Source: Ruegeria arenilitoris (GTDB lineage Bacteria > Pseudomonadota > Alphaproteobacteria > Rhodobacterales > Rhodobacteraceae). From it: a stretch of DNA of 64,000 nt. Location of the stretch: the NCBI RefSeq assembly GCF_013030265.1, contig NZ_WPZQ01000001.1, positions 372,001 through 436,000 of the forward strand. Reading direction: 5' to 3'. Below the pieces are notes generated by a model. That model did not search any database. It had not been told where the DNA came from and saw only the letters and a program-made list of their open reading frames with translations. A program made the position numbers and the translations under genes. Every line of letters begins with the position of its first letter. Positions within the stretch are counted from its first letter, which is position 1. Below, piece by piece: positions 35,655 to 44,545 of the stretch.

Positions 35655-37013
35655 ATGGCTTTTGAACGCGTATCCAGGCTGGCGTCAATCCCGGCTCTGA
35701 TACTGGCTGTTGGCATGTGGATGGCAACGGCGGTTCAAAGCTATGCGCAAAGCCTGATACGCGATCCGGATATCGAACATGGTTTACGAGAACTCGCCTT
35801 TCCAATCCTTCGCGCGGCTGGGCTGAACACCAACCGGGTACAGGTCCTTGTCGTAAACGACAGCACTTTCAACGCCTTCGTCATCGACTACAACACGATC
35901 TACGTGAACTACGGCCTCATTCTGGCGGTTGACAGCCCCGAGATGTTGCAGGCCGTTATTGCCCACGAAGCCGCCCATATCGCCAACGGTCATCTGGCCC
36001 GGCGCGCCGAGAACCTGAGGGCAGCTCAGCGAAATGCTCAACTGGGTCTGGCACTCGCACTGGTCGCTGCGGCTGCTGGTGGTGGCGAAGCTGCAGCAGG
36101 CATCGCAGCCGGAACCTCGTCCTCTGCATTACGCAGCTTTCTGGGCCATACACGGGCCGAAGAGTCTTCGGCTGACCGAAGCGCTGCCAGCTATCTGCGA
36201 TGGGCAGAGATTTCACCGATCGGCATGGTCGAGCTGCATCGGAAATTCGCGGGTCAGGAGTTGTTGAGTACGATTAATCAAGACCCTTACATGCGATCGC
36301 ACCCGACCAGTCGCGAGCGTTTGCGTGCCGCCGAGGCCTTTTTGGAAGAGTTTTCTGATAGGGCCAAGTCCAACCCGAATGCCGACTACTGGTTTGCCCG
36401 TGTGAAAGGCAAACTATCGGCTTTTCTGCGCAGCCCCGGATGGACACTGCGGCGCTCCAAAGAAGAAACGGCGCAAGATATCCGCCTGATGCGCGAAGCA
36501 GCAGCACATCACCAGAACCGAAATCTGGCGAGTGCGCGTGCTGCAATTAATGGCGCCCTCAAGGTTCGTCCTGACGATCCGTTCTATTACGAACTCAAAG
36601 GCCAGATCTTGCTGGAAAACCGTCGGGTTAAAGAAGCTGTTGACGCCTACGGTAAAGCAGTAGAGCTTGCGCCCAATGACCCGCTCATTCTGGCTGGCTA
36701 TGGTCGCGCGCTGCTGAGCGACGGCCAGACGAAGAACGCCCTGCAAGCCCTTGAAAAGGCTCGCGCAAGAGACTATCGAAACGCGCGACTGATGCAGGAT
36801 CTGGGTTCTGCCTATTCCAAGGTGGGCAATAATGGGATGGCATCGACCGTCACCGCAGAACGATATGCTTTGCAAGGCCGGTTGGCCGATGCAGGCATCC
36901 ATGCAAAACGTGCTGTCGGGCAATTGCCCGTGGGCTCTCCGGGTTGGCAAAGGGCGCAAGATGTGTTGATTGCCTCGGAACGAGCAAAGAAAGAGAAAAG
37001 GAAACGGAAATGA
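35655..37013 (+). CDS. M48 family metalloprotease with TPR repeats, BepA-like, periplasmic (452 aa)
   Basis: Signal peptide (MAFERVSRLASIPALILAVG, then MWMATAVQSYAQ), M48 domain with HEAAH in VIAHEAAHIANGHLARR and the third ligand in HTRAEESSADRSAASYL, then a C-terminal TPR region (about residues 285-430) with pairs such as PFYYELKGQILLENRRVKEA and LILAGYGRALLSDGQTKNAL. This is the architecture of BepA/YfgC, which assembles or removes outer-membrane proteins such as LptD. The start could also be ATG 35631, adding 8 residues. Its TGA overlaps the ATG of the DsbA-like gene, which fits a shared role in disulfide-dependent envelope protein quality control. Confidence 0.9.
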   Translation: MAFERVSRLASIPALILAVGMWMATAVQSYAQSLIRDPDIEHGLRELAFPILRAAGLNTNRVQVLVVNDSTFNAFVIDYNTIYVNYGLILAVDSPEMLQAVIAHEAAHIANGHLARRAENLRAAQRNAQLGLALALVAAAAGGGEAAAGIAAGTSSSALRSFLGHTRAEESSADRSAASYLRWAEISPIGMVELHRKFAGQELLSTINQDPYMRSHPTSRERLRAAEAFLEEFSDRAKSNPNADYWFARVKGKLSAFLRSPGWTLRRSKEETAQDIRLMREAAAHHQNRNLASARAAINGALKVRPDDPFYYELKGQILLENRRVKEAVDAYGKAVELAPNDPLILAGYGRALLSDGQTKNALQALEKARARDYRNARLMQDLGSAYSKVGNNGMASTVTAERYALQGRLADAGIHAKRAVGQLPVGSPGWQRAQDVLIASERAKKEKRKRK

Positions 37014-37768
37014 TCCTCAGACATGCTGCACCGGCCCTTCTGGGGCTTTCCCTGATCTCCAGCCCTGCGGCGGCGCTGGATCTCAACTCGATGAGCGATG
37101 CGGAGAAAGCTGCTTTTGGCGAACAGGTCCGCGAGTATCTGCTGGAAAACCCCAGCGTTATCGTCGAAGCGATCACCATTCTCGAACAACAGCAGGCTGC
37201 CGTCGAAGCCGTCGCTGACAAGGAACTGGTCGCAGCGAATGCGGATGAACTGTTCAATGATGGATATAGCTGGGTAGGCGGCAATCCTGATGGTGATATC
37301 ACGCTTGTCGAGTTCATGGATTATCGCTGCGGCTATTGTCGCCGAGCAGTACCAGAAGTCGCAAGCCTGTTGTCAGAGGACGGCAATATCCGTCTGGTGA
37401 TCAAGGAATTCCCAATCCTTGGCGAAGCGTCCCTGCTATCCTCGCGATTTGCCGTGGCCACCAAGAACGTTGCTGGCGATGATGCATACAAACAGGTGCA
37501 CGATGCGTTGATGGAATTCGGTGGCGATGTTTCCGAGGTTACTCTGCGTCGTATTTCGGATGGTCTTGGGCTGGACAGCGATGCGATCATTGCCGCTATG
37601 GACAGTGACGAAGTAAACAACGAAATCGCACAAACCCGCGCACTGGCGCAAAGGATGAAAATTTCAGGCACGCCCTCTTTTGTTTTGGGAACCGAAATGT
37701 TGCGCGGTTATCTGACTGCAGATCAGATGCAGCAAATCGCCGACGGCGTTCGCGCTGATCAAAGCTGA
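37010..37768 (+). CDS. DsbA family thiol:disulfide oxidoreductase, periplasmic (252 aa)
   Basis: Signal peptide MILRHAAPALLGLSLISSPAAA, a helical N-terminal arm with LENPSVIVEAITILEQQQAA (typical of the Com1/BdbD-like DsbA subgroup), then a thioredoxin domain with the CGYC active site (Cys107, Cys110) and the cis-Pro loop GTPSFVLG. The N-terminal arm in relatives drives oligomerisation and isomerase activity. ATG 37010 overlaps the M48-TPR stop (ATGA), and GGAAACGG serves as ribosome site within that gene. No dsbB is nearby. Confidence 0.92.
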   Translation: MILRHAAPALLGLSLISSPAAALDLNSMSDAEKAAFGEQVREYLLENPSVIVEAITILEQQQAAVEAVADKELVAANADELFNDGYSWVGGNPDGDITLVEFMDYRCGYCRRAVPEVASLLSEDGNIRLVIKEFPILGEASLLSSRFAVATKNVAGDDAYKQVHDALMEFGGDVSEVTLRRISDGLGLDSDAIIAAMDSDEVNNEIAQTRALAQRMKISGTPSFVLGTEMLRGYLTADQMQQIADGVRADQS

Positions 37769-37775
37769 TTGAGAG

Positions 37776-37794
37776 GGGGCGGACACCCCGCCCC
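37776..37794 (+). terminator. GC-rich hairpin after the DsbA-like gene
   Basis: GGGGCGG and CCGCCCC pair with a 5-base loop a few bases after the stop. The T tract is weak (TTATCC), so it may end transcription only in part. Confidence 0.5.
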
Positions 37795-37892
37795 TTATCC
37801 ATCGCGAGAACTTACCAGGCCTGGATGACGTATACGCAGCCAGCCCGCTGGATTGCACAAACAAATCTGTTGATCTTGAGAGGCAGATAGCG

Positions 37893-38966
37893 ATGAACAG
37901 AAGAGAAATGTTGCTGGCCAGCGGAGCATTCGGCCTCATGACACGCCCAGGTATCCTTAGCGCAAACCCAACCTCCGGCTATTTCGTTCCACCCGAGGAA
38001 GGCCCGCATCAGCGTACATTCATGCAATGGCCGGCGAACCGCAGGGTGCACTCTGACAGGGTTTTCCGGAAAATGGCGCAGCAGACGATCGCTGATATCG
38101 CAAATGCGATATCCGATTTTGAACCCGTCACTCTGCTTGCTGCAAAGGAAGATCATTCATCGGCACGCAAAAAGCTCTCTGCCAGCGTCGAGCTTTGGGA
38201 CATTCCTACCGACGACCTCTGGTGCCGCGATTCTGGACCGATTTTCGTAGTTAATGAAAACGGCGATCTCGCCATCACAAATATCCAGTTCAACGGCTGG
38301 GGCGAGAGGCAGATCAACACGAATGACTCGCAAATCGCCAGACGTGTTTCCGAACATCTGGGCCTGCCCTTCCTCAAATCCGGTCTGATCGGTGAAGGGG
38401 GTGGCGTTGAACAAGACGGCCACGGCTTGCTCATGGCGCATGAGAGTTCATGGGTACACGACAACCGAAACCCGGGGATGTCGCGCAATGAAATTGAAGC
38501 GCTACTGCTGAAGGCATACGGGGCCGACCGCATGATCTGGTCCGCAGGCGTTTGGGACGAGGATATTACTGATTACCACATCGACAGCCTGGCGAGGTTT
38601 ACCGGCCCCGGGCGTGTCCTGATCAACCTGCCGGACGATCCGGATCCAGCTGACCCGTTCCATATGGCGGCCCTGGACACTCATGATGTGCTTGTCGCTG
38701 CCGGGCTACAAGTAGATGTCATCCCCGAGCCGGTTGAGCGCCGCATCGACGATGAGGAATTCGTCGCATCCTATGCAAACTACTACGTTTGCAATGGCGC
38801 GGTAATCGTTGCCGAATTCGGTGATCGTGAAACCGACCAGATCGCGCAGGACGCGATTTCCCGGCACTATCCTGGTCGCGAAATCATCACACTTAACGTC
38901 GACACGTTGGGTGAGATGGGAGGCGGCATTCACTGCGCAACGCAACAAATGCCAGCAGTCACTTGA
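37893..38966 (+). CDS. Agmatine deiminase/peptidyl-arginine deiminase family protein with export leader (357 aa)
   Basis: PAD_porph family amidinotransferase-fold enzyme. Catalytic residues appear in LIGEGGGVEQDG (Glu), WDEDITDYHIDSLARF (His) and GGGIHCATQQMP (nucleophile Cys348), and the substrate aspartates in DLWCRDSGPIF. Agmatine deiminases turn agmatine into N-carbamoylputrescine. Unlike the cytoplasmic form, this one begins MNRREMLLASGAFGLMTRPGILSA, a twin-arginine-like leader, so it may act in the periplasm. No carbamoylputrescine amidase (aguB) is adjacent. Confidence 0.9.
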   Translation: MNRREMLLASGAFGLMTRPGILSANPTSGYFVPPEEGPHQRTFMQWPANRRVHSDRVFRKMAQQTIADIANAISDFEPVTLLAAKEDHSSARKKLSASVELWDIPTDDLWCRDSGPIFVVNENGDLAITNIQFNGWGERQINTNDSQIARRVSEHLGLPFLKSGLIGEGGGVEQDGHGLLMAHESSWVHDNRNPGMSRNEIEALLLKAYGADRMIWSAGVWDEDITDYHIDSLARFTGPGRVLINLPDDPDPADPFHMAALDTHDVLVAAGLQVDVIPEPVERRIDDEEFVASYANYYVCNGAVIVAEFGDRETDQIAQDAISRHYPGREIITLNVDTLGEMGGGIHCATQQMPAVT

Positions 38967-39009
38967 TCTGCGCCGCGGGTCGCGGGCGACGCCCTGAATA
39001 AGCTATGCT

Positions 39010-40131
39010 TTACTCGGCTGCCTCTTTGGCAGCATCGAGTTCTGCCGCCTTTTTCTCGACCTCTTCAACGATGTGGTCGATCATCTGATCGTTCGACATC
39101 TTGTGGCTGGCCTTACCGGCCAGATAGACCATACCAGACCCTGCTCCACCGCCGGTGAAGCCAACATCGGTCATCAGCGCCTCACCCGGACCATTCACGA
39201 CACAACCGATGATCGACAGGCTCATGGGTGTCTTGATGTGCTCAAGGCGCTTTTCTAGCTCTTCAACGGTTTTGATGACGTTAAAGCCCTGACGCGCGCA
39301 GGACGGGCAAGAGATGATGTTGACGCCGCGGTGACGCAGACCCAGAGATTTGAGAATCTCGAAACCCACCTTGACCTCTTCGACAGGATCGGCCGACAGG
39401 CTGACACGGATCGTGTCCCCGATGCCCATCCAAAGCAGGTTGCCTAGCCCGATGGCAGATTTGATCGTACCACTGACCAGTCCACCAGCCTCGGTAATCC
39501 CCAGATGGATCGGTGCATCTGTCGCCTCGGCAATACCCTGATAAGCTGCCGCTGACAGGAATACGTCGCTGGCTTTCACACTGATCTTGAACTCATGAAA
39601 ATCGTTGTCCTGAAGGATGCGGATATGTTCCAGCCCGCTTTCGACCATCGCCTCAGGGCACGGTTCGCCATATTTCTCCAGCAGATGCTTTTCCAGACTG
39701 CCCGCGTTCACGCCGATGCGGATCGAGCAGTTGTGGTCTTGTGCAGCCTTGATGACTTCTTTCACACGCTTTTCGTCACCGATATTACCCGGGTTGATGC
39801 GAAGGCATGCAGCGCCTGCTTCAGCAGCCTCGATACCACGACGATAGTGGAAATGGATATCAGCGACGATCGGAACGGGGCTTTCGCGCACGATCTCTTT
39901 TAGCGCTTTTGACGACGCCTCATCCGGCACCGAAATCCGCACGATATCCGCGCCTGCCTCAGCTGCTGCCTGAACCTGTGCAATGGTTCCGGCCACGTCA
40001 GTCGTCAGCGTGTTGGTCATGGTCTGAACAGCGATGGGTGCATCACCCCCAACCGGGACGTTCCCAACCATGATCTGGCGGGATTTGCGGCGATAGATAT
40101 CGCGCCAGGGACGTACGTGATTGAGAGACAT
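39010..40131 (-). CDS. ispG: 4-hydroxy-3-methylbut-2-enyl diphosphate synthase (373 aa)
   Basis: GcpE/IspG, penultimate step of the MEP isoprenoid pathway, holds a [4Fe-4S] cluster. The ligands are in [12 protein letters not shown] and [10 protein letters not shown]. The TIM-barrel N-terminal part starts [41 protein letters not shown]. The start is ATG 40131 because the family begins here; the frame is open further up without resemblance. It lies just downstream of rodZ on the same strand. Confidence 0.96.
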   Translation of the reverse strand: MSLNHVRPWRDIYRRKSRQIMVGNVPVGGDAPIAVQTMTNTLTTDVAGTIAQVQAAAEAGADIVRISVPDEASSKALKEIVRESPVPIVADIHFHYRRGIEAAEAGAACLRINPGNIGDEKRVKEVIKAAQDHNCSIRIGVNAGSLEKHLLEKYGEPCPEAMVESGLEHIRILQDNDFHEFKISVKASDVFLSAAAYQGIAEATDAPIHLGITEAGGLVSGTIKSAIGLGNLLWMGIGDTIRVSLSADPVEEVKVGFEILKSLGLRHRGVNIISCPSCARQGFNVIKTVEELEKRLEHIKTPMSLSIIGCVVNGPGEALMTDVGFTGGGAGSGMVYLAGKASHKMSNDQMIDHIVEEVEKKAAELDAAKEAAE

Positions 40132-40201
40132 GAAAACCGGTCCGCGTCTGCCTAGGTTGCGCCTTAGATAGTTCGGCGACCGGGGTACCGCAATGGTTAG
40201 A

Positions 40202-41416
40202 TCACTCGGCGGGCGCTTCTGTCGCCTGAGTTTGCAATTCGGCGACCAATTGCTTGAGCGCACTGTTCTGGTCTGCTTCGAGATCGGCCACGATGAACTG
40301 CTCGGACACCGAGTCTTTGGACAGCACAACGCCCTTAGCTACTGTGCCGGGCGCGCCGACAGGCCCATAGTGTTTGCCATTTACTTGGAAATAAACCGAA
40401 CCAGCAGCACCAGCGCGCAATTGAGGTGGCTCTTCTGTCAAAGGCACCTCAAAGGTGTTGCCATGCTCAACAGTTCCAAGAGTTCCCTCAAAAATCACAC
40501 TACCATCTGCCGCTCGAACACGCATCCAAGCTGGATCAACAGCAACAATCCGCAGTGCAGTATCAAGTTTTTCTACAACCTGCGGCAACGCAGGGCGTTC
40601 GACCGTGTGAACATCGGCAATCTGCGTTTCAGGAACCTCTGGAGGTCTGAAGGTGCCTACCGTACGCGGATCAAGCGTCGATATCGGCGCATCACGGGCA
40701 ACAAGAACGGGTACGTCCAACGCCTGCGGTCGATAGAGGCGGTCAAGCGCCTCTGCACTTGGGCTTTCCAACCCGGCTATCTCTGGCTCCTGCGAACGGC
40801 TTTGCGCTTCGTGCAACGGATCAAGATCCGACAGCACGACCGGGGCCTGTTCAACTGGCGCCACCTGTACCTGCTGTATCTTGTTCAGCACGGACCAACC
40901 GCCGTATCCGATCCCACCGATCAGCGCCAGAAGGACGAGAGACGACCCGATTGCGCGAGGCTCGATATGGCTGAAAACCGATTCATTGCCGGGCAGGTAT
41001 GGCGTGTTGGGAGAGATGAACGGATCGCGCCCCATAGGACCGCGGTTTGGCAAATCCCCAGTTGCCTTTTTGACAACCGAAGCCTCTGCCGACATGCCGT
41101 GCGCGACCTCAAATCCACTTTCCTGACAGAAGGCAGCAAAGGTATCATCCGGGTTCATCCCCAGATAGCGGGCGTAAGAACGAACATACCCGGCAATGAA
41201 GCCGGGTGTGTCAAATGCATCAGGATCAGCATTTTCGATGGCAGCGATGTAGTTGGCTTTGATCCGCAGTTCGCGCTGAACATCCAGTAGCGACTTGCCC
41301 ATGGTTGCCCGCTCGCCGCGCATCATGTCACCAAGCCGTACTTCGAAGTCATCGAAACCCTTTGGTCTGACGTCTACGTCTTCCTCGGAATCGCGCTGTG
41401 TCCTGCGCCCAATCAT
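40202..41416 (-). CDS. rodZ: RodZ-like cytoskeletal/HTH membrane protein (404 aa)
   Basis: N-terminal HTH_25 domain ([37 protein letters not shown], about 28-95), a charged linker, a single membrane helix ([22 protein letters not shown], about 155-180), a proline-rich stretch and a C-terminal DUF4115 domain ([19 protein letters not shown]). RodZ links MreB filaments to the elongation machinery. The order rodZ-ispG is common in this bacterial group. The RodZ name is by architecture, since overall identity cannot be judged here. Confidence 0.85.
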   Translation of the reverse strand: MIGRRTQRDSEEDVDVRPKGFDDFEVRLGDMMRGERATMGKSLLDVQRELRIKANYIAAIENADPDAFDTPGFIAGYVRSYARYLGMNPDDTFAAFCQESGFEVAHGMSAEASVVKKATGDLPNRGPMGRDPFISPNTPYLPGNESVFSHIEPRAIGSSLVLLALIGGIGYGGWSVLNKIQQVQVAPVEQAPVVLSDLDPLHEAQSRSQEPEIAGLESPSAEALDRLYRPQALDVPVLVARDAPISTLDPRTVGTFRPPEVPETQIADVHTVERPALPQVVEKLDTALRIVAVDPAWMRVRAADGSVIFEGTLGTVEHGNTFEVPLTEEPPQLRAGAAGSVYFQVNGKHYGPVGAPGTVAKGVVLSKDSVSEQFIVADLEADQNSALKQLVAELQTQATEAPAE

Positions 41417-41544
41417 CCCTGCTGCCCCATTTTGCCTGCCGCGTGCTTAGCGCGAACAGCGAATCGTCCCCATAACGATTCGTCTGTTTGTTTGTTAGCG
41501 TAAGCTTAACACGCGGCAAACGTGTTGCACACTTTGGCGTGAGG

Positions 41545-42768
41545 TTAACCGGCAAGTTCGGCGCGATTTAGCGCACAATGTGACCAAAGTTCGTCCATCG
41601 CCTGGATCAAACGGTTCATCTCGCCGGGCCCGTGTACAGGTGACGGCGTAAAGCGCAGGCGTTCAGTCCCGCGAGGAACGGTCGGGAAATTGATCGGTTG
41701 AACGTAAATTCCATGATCATCCAGCAGCCTGTCACTGAGGATTTTGGTGTGTACCGGGTTGCCGACAATCACCGGCACGATGTGACTGCCGTGGTCGATC
41801 AACGGCAAGCCCATCCCTTTCAGACGCAGCTTGAGCACCTTGGCCTGCGTCTGATGCTGTTCCCGCAGTTCCGATGCACCTTTGAGATAGGCAACAGACG
41901 CAGCAGCGCCAGCGGCAACCGAGGGCGGAAGAGACGTGGTAAAGATGAAGCCCGGCGCGTAAGAGCGTACAGCGTCGCACATCTTTTCGCTGGCGGCGAT
42001 ATAGCCACCCATCACGCCGTATGCTTTAGCCAGCGTTCCGTTGATGATGTCGATACGATGCGCCAGCCGGTCACGCTCGGTTACACCACCGCCGCGCGGG
42101 CCGTACATGCCGACCGCGTGCACTTCGTCGATATAGGTCAGCGCGCCGAATTCGTCTGCCAGATCGCAAATTTCTTCAATGGGGCCAAAGTCACCATCCA
42201 TCGAATAAACCGATTCAAACGCAATCAGCTTGGGCACTGCAGGATCGTCGGCCTCAAGTAGTTCGCGCAGATGCGCGACATCATTATGGCGGAAGATTCG
42301 CTTGTCGCCACCATTGCGACGCACACCTTCGATCATCGAGGCGTGGTTCAGCGCGTCGGAATAGATGATCAGGCCCGGGAACAGCTTAGGTAGCGTGCTC
42401 AGCGTCGCATCGTTTGCGATATAGGCACTGGTGAAAAGCAGCGCAGCCTCTTTACCATGCAGATCTGCGAGCTCGGCTTCCAACCGCTTGTGATAGACAG
42501 TTGTGCCAGAGATGTTGCGTGTGCCGCCCGACCCTGCACCCGCGGCATCAACCGCCTCGTGCATTGCGTTCAGGACGACGGGATGCTGCCCCATGCCCAA
42601 ATAGTCGTTGCCGCACCATACGGTGATATTCTGCTGCGAACCGTCTGGACGGGTCCGAACGGCGTGAGGGAAATGGCCGTTGCGACGTTCGATATCGATG
42701 AAGGTCCGGTATCGTCCTTCTTCATGCAGCCTGGCAATCGCTGAATCGAGCTGAGCAGTGTAGTCCAA
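41545..42768 (-). CDS. hemA: 5-aminolevulinate synthase (407 aa, TTG start)
   Basis: Condenses glycine with succinyl-CoA to 5-aminolevulinate, the first step of tetrapyrrole synthesis by the C4 pathway. The PLP lysine is Lys248 in [14 protein letters not shown], and the cofactor region has HASMIEG and [16 protein letters not shown]. The start is the TTG at 42768: it gives a protein ([14 protein letters not shown]) that lines up with the Rhodobacter enzyme of 407 residues and has GGAGGG 4 bases upstream. An in-frame ATG at 42804 has no such site. A perfect FNR-type box lies 138 bases upstream, so induction at low oxygen is likely. Confidence 0.96.
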   Translation of the reverse strand: MDYTAQLDSAIARLHEEGRYRTFIDIERRNGHFPHAVRTRPDGSQQNITVWCGNDYLGMGQHPVVLNAMHEAVDAAGAGSGGTRNISGTTVYHKRLEAELADLHGKEAALLFTSAYIANDATLSTLPKLFPGLIIYSDALNHASMIEGVRRNGGDKRIFRHNDVAHLRELLEADDPAVPKLIAFESVYSMDGDFGPIEEICDLADEFGALTYIDEVHAVGMYGPRGGGVTERDRLAHRIDIINGTLAKAYGVMGGYIAASEKMCDAVRSYAPGFIFTTSLPPSVAAGAAASVAYLKGASELREQHQTQAKVLKLRLKGMGLPLIDHGSHIVPVIVGNPVHTKILSDRLLDDHGIYVQPINFPTVPRGTERLRFTPSPVHGPGEMNRLIQAMDELWSHCALNRAELAG

Positions 42769-43104
42769 CGGACCCTCCTTCGATGTCCGGATTGTTTTGA
42801 CCACAACCGGACCACTTTGTTCGCCGTATCTCCTAGCCTAGACCATTAGTACGACTTTGCGTTCCTCTGTATCAACTACCTACTGCTGATCAGTGGGACC
42901 TAACTTTGATTTGCATCAATTATCCCTTAACACGCCCCCGGACAAGTAAAGTTACGGCTATAAGACGCGAGGAAACGACGCAGGTAGTTCTACGGCGCTT
43001 TCCTTATTTCCGACAGTATACCCCAATTCCCGCCGATACACACTGGACGACACCGCCAGCGCTGCTAGGCTCCGCGCAAATTCACATCCATTCAGGAGAA
43101 GCCT
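42769..43104. other. Divergent promoter region of hemA and the M20 peptidase gene
   Basis: About 336 bases without a gene. It holds the FNR box described separately, and the start of the M20 gene is preceded by AGGAGAAGCCT. No RNA gene or hairpin with a T tract is seen. Confidence 0.5.
42906..42919. promoter_or_regulatory. FNR/FnrL binding site upstream of hemA
   Basis: TTGATTTGCATCAA is a perfect match to TTGAT-N4-ATCAA. FnrL is known to control hemA in Rhodobacter sphaeroides. The site lies 138 bases upstream of the hemA TTG and 186 upstream of the divergent peptidase start; the hemA role is favoured by precedent. Confidence 0.8.
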
Positions 43105-44490
43105 ATGTCGCTTGACGCTGTTCTGAGCAGGATCGACACCGATCTGACCACTTCCATCGACCGGTTGATGGAGTTTCTACGCATACCGTCCATCTCAACT
43201 GATCCAGCCTTCAAGGAGAACGTTGATCAGGCCGCGGACTGGCTGGTCGCAGATTTGCAAAGCATTGGCATTAAGGCAGAAAAGCGTGAGACCCCCGGCC
43301 ACCCCATGGTGGTTGGGCACGTCGGTGAAGATGGCGATGGGCCACATGTGCTGTTCTATGGCCACTATGACGTACAACCGGTTGATCCGCTAAATCTGTG
43401 GAACCGTGATCCGTTTGATCCGGCGCTGGAAGATACCGAGCATGGGCAAGTCATCCGCGGCCGCGGCTCGTCGGATGACAAGGGCCAGTTGATGACCTTT
43501 GTCGAGGCTTGCCGCGCCTGGAAGGCAGTACACGGTAAACTGCCCTGCCGGATCACATTCTTCTTTGAGGGAGAAGAAGAATCGGGCTCTCCGTCGCTGG
43601 TGCCGTTCCTCGAAGCCAACAAGGAAGAACTGCAAGCTGATCTGGCCCTCGTCTGCGATACTTCGATGGTCTCGCGCGGCGTTCCTTCGATTGCCTCGCA
43701 ACTGCGCGGCATGCTGAAGGATGAGTTCACAATCATCGGCCCCCGTATCGACCTGCACTCCGGCCACTACGGTGGGCCTGGCCTGAACCCCCTTCGTGAG
43801 CTTTCCAAGATTGTTGCCTCTTTCTATGACGATGAAACCGGACGCGTTGCGGTCGAAGGCTTCTACGAAGGCGTTCACGAAGTTCCCGCCGAGCAGCTGC
43901 GCCAATGGGAAGGCTGCGGATTTGACGAAGCTGAATACCTGAACTCGGTGGGGTATACCCAACCCCACGGCGAAAAAGGCTACTCCACACTTGAACAGCA
44001 ATGGGCGCGCCCGACGCTGGAAGTTAACGGCCTTTGGGGTGGCTACAATGGTGCCGGATCCAAAACGGTGATCCCGTCAGAGGCGCACTGCAAGATCACC
44101 TGCCGACTGGTCGGTGACATGGACCCGGATGCCCTTCGCGATAAGATCCGTAAACACGTGGAAGAGCGGCTGTCCCCCGATGCGAAGGTTGTTTGGGACA
44201 ATGACCTCGAAGGCTCCCCTGCTTCTGTCATGAACCTTGACCGCCCCGAATTCGAAGCCGCGCGCGGCGCACTGTCAGACGAGTGGGATCGCGAGGCTGT
44301 ATTCACCGGCATGGGCGGCTCGATCCCCGTAGTCGGCTACTTCGATACGGTTCTGGGACTGGATTCGATGTTGGTCGGCTATGCCAACGACGATGACGCT
44401 ATCCACTCACCCAACGAAAAGTATGACGTAAAGAGCTTCCACAAGGGTATCCGCTCGTGGGCGCGCATTCTGGATGCTTTGAATAAGTAA
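43105..44490 (+). CDS. M20 family metallodipeptidase (461 aa)
   Basis: Di-zinc peptidase. The first metal ligand and catalytic Asp are in LFYGHYDVQPVDP, the bridging Asp in RGSSDDKGQ, the catalytic Glu pair in FEGEEESGSPSL, and a later His in the C-terminal DDAIHSPNEKYDV. A lid/dimerisation domain is inserted in the middle. M20/PepV or CNDP-like relatives cut dipeptides or acylated amino acids. It reads away from hemA and ends at a bidirectional terminator. Confidence 0.93.
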   Translation: MSLDAVLSRIDTDLTTSIDRLMEFLRIPSISTDPAFKENVDQAADWLVADLQSIGIKAEKRETPGHPMVVGHVGEDGDGPHVLFYGHYDVQPVDPLNLWNRDPFDPALEDTEHGQVIRGRGSSDDKGQLMTFVEACRAWKAVHGKLPCRITFFFEGEEESGSPSLVPFLEANKEELQADLALVCDTSMVSRGVPSIASQLRGMLKDEFTIIGPRIDLHSGHYGGPGLNPLRELSKIVASFYDDETGRVAVEGFYEGVHEVPAEQLRQWEGCGFDEAEYLNSVGYTQPHGEKGYSTLEQQWARPTLEVNGLWGGYNGAGSKTVIPSEAHCKITCRLVGDMDPDALRDKIRKHVEERLSPDAKVVWDNDLEGSPASVMNLDRPEFEAARGALSDEWDREAVFTGMGGSIPVVGYFDTVLGLDSMLVGYANDDDAIHSPNEKYDVKSFHKGIRSWARILDALNK

Positions 44491-44498
44491 ACAAAAAA

Positions 44499-44525
44499 GG
44501 CACCGCCGATGTGGCGGTGCCTTTT
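44499..44525. terminator. Bidirectional terminator between the M20 peptidase gene and lpdA
   Basis: GGCACCGCC and GGCGGTGCC form a perfect 9-bp stem with loop GATGT. It is followed by TTTT on the plus strand and by TTTTTT on the minus strand, so it can stop both convergent genes. Confidence 0.92.
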
Positions 44526-44545
44526 CCCTTGGGATCATCCCAAAC

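Noticed and set aside
40193..41290. Plus-strand open frame of 365 codons opposite rodZ
   Set aside because: Antisense shadow, rich in Arg and Trp. RodZ has a clear HTH, membrane helix and DUF4115 order on the minus strand.
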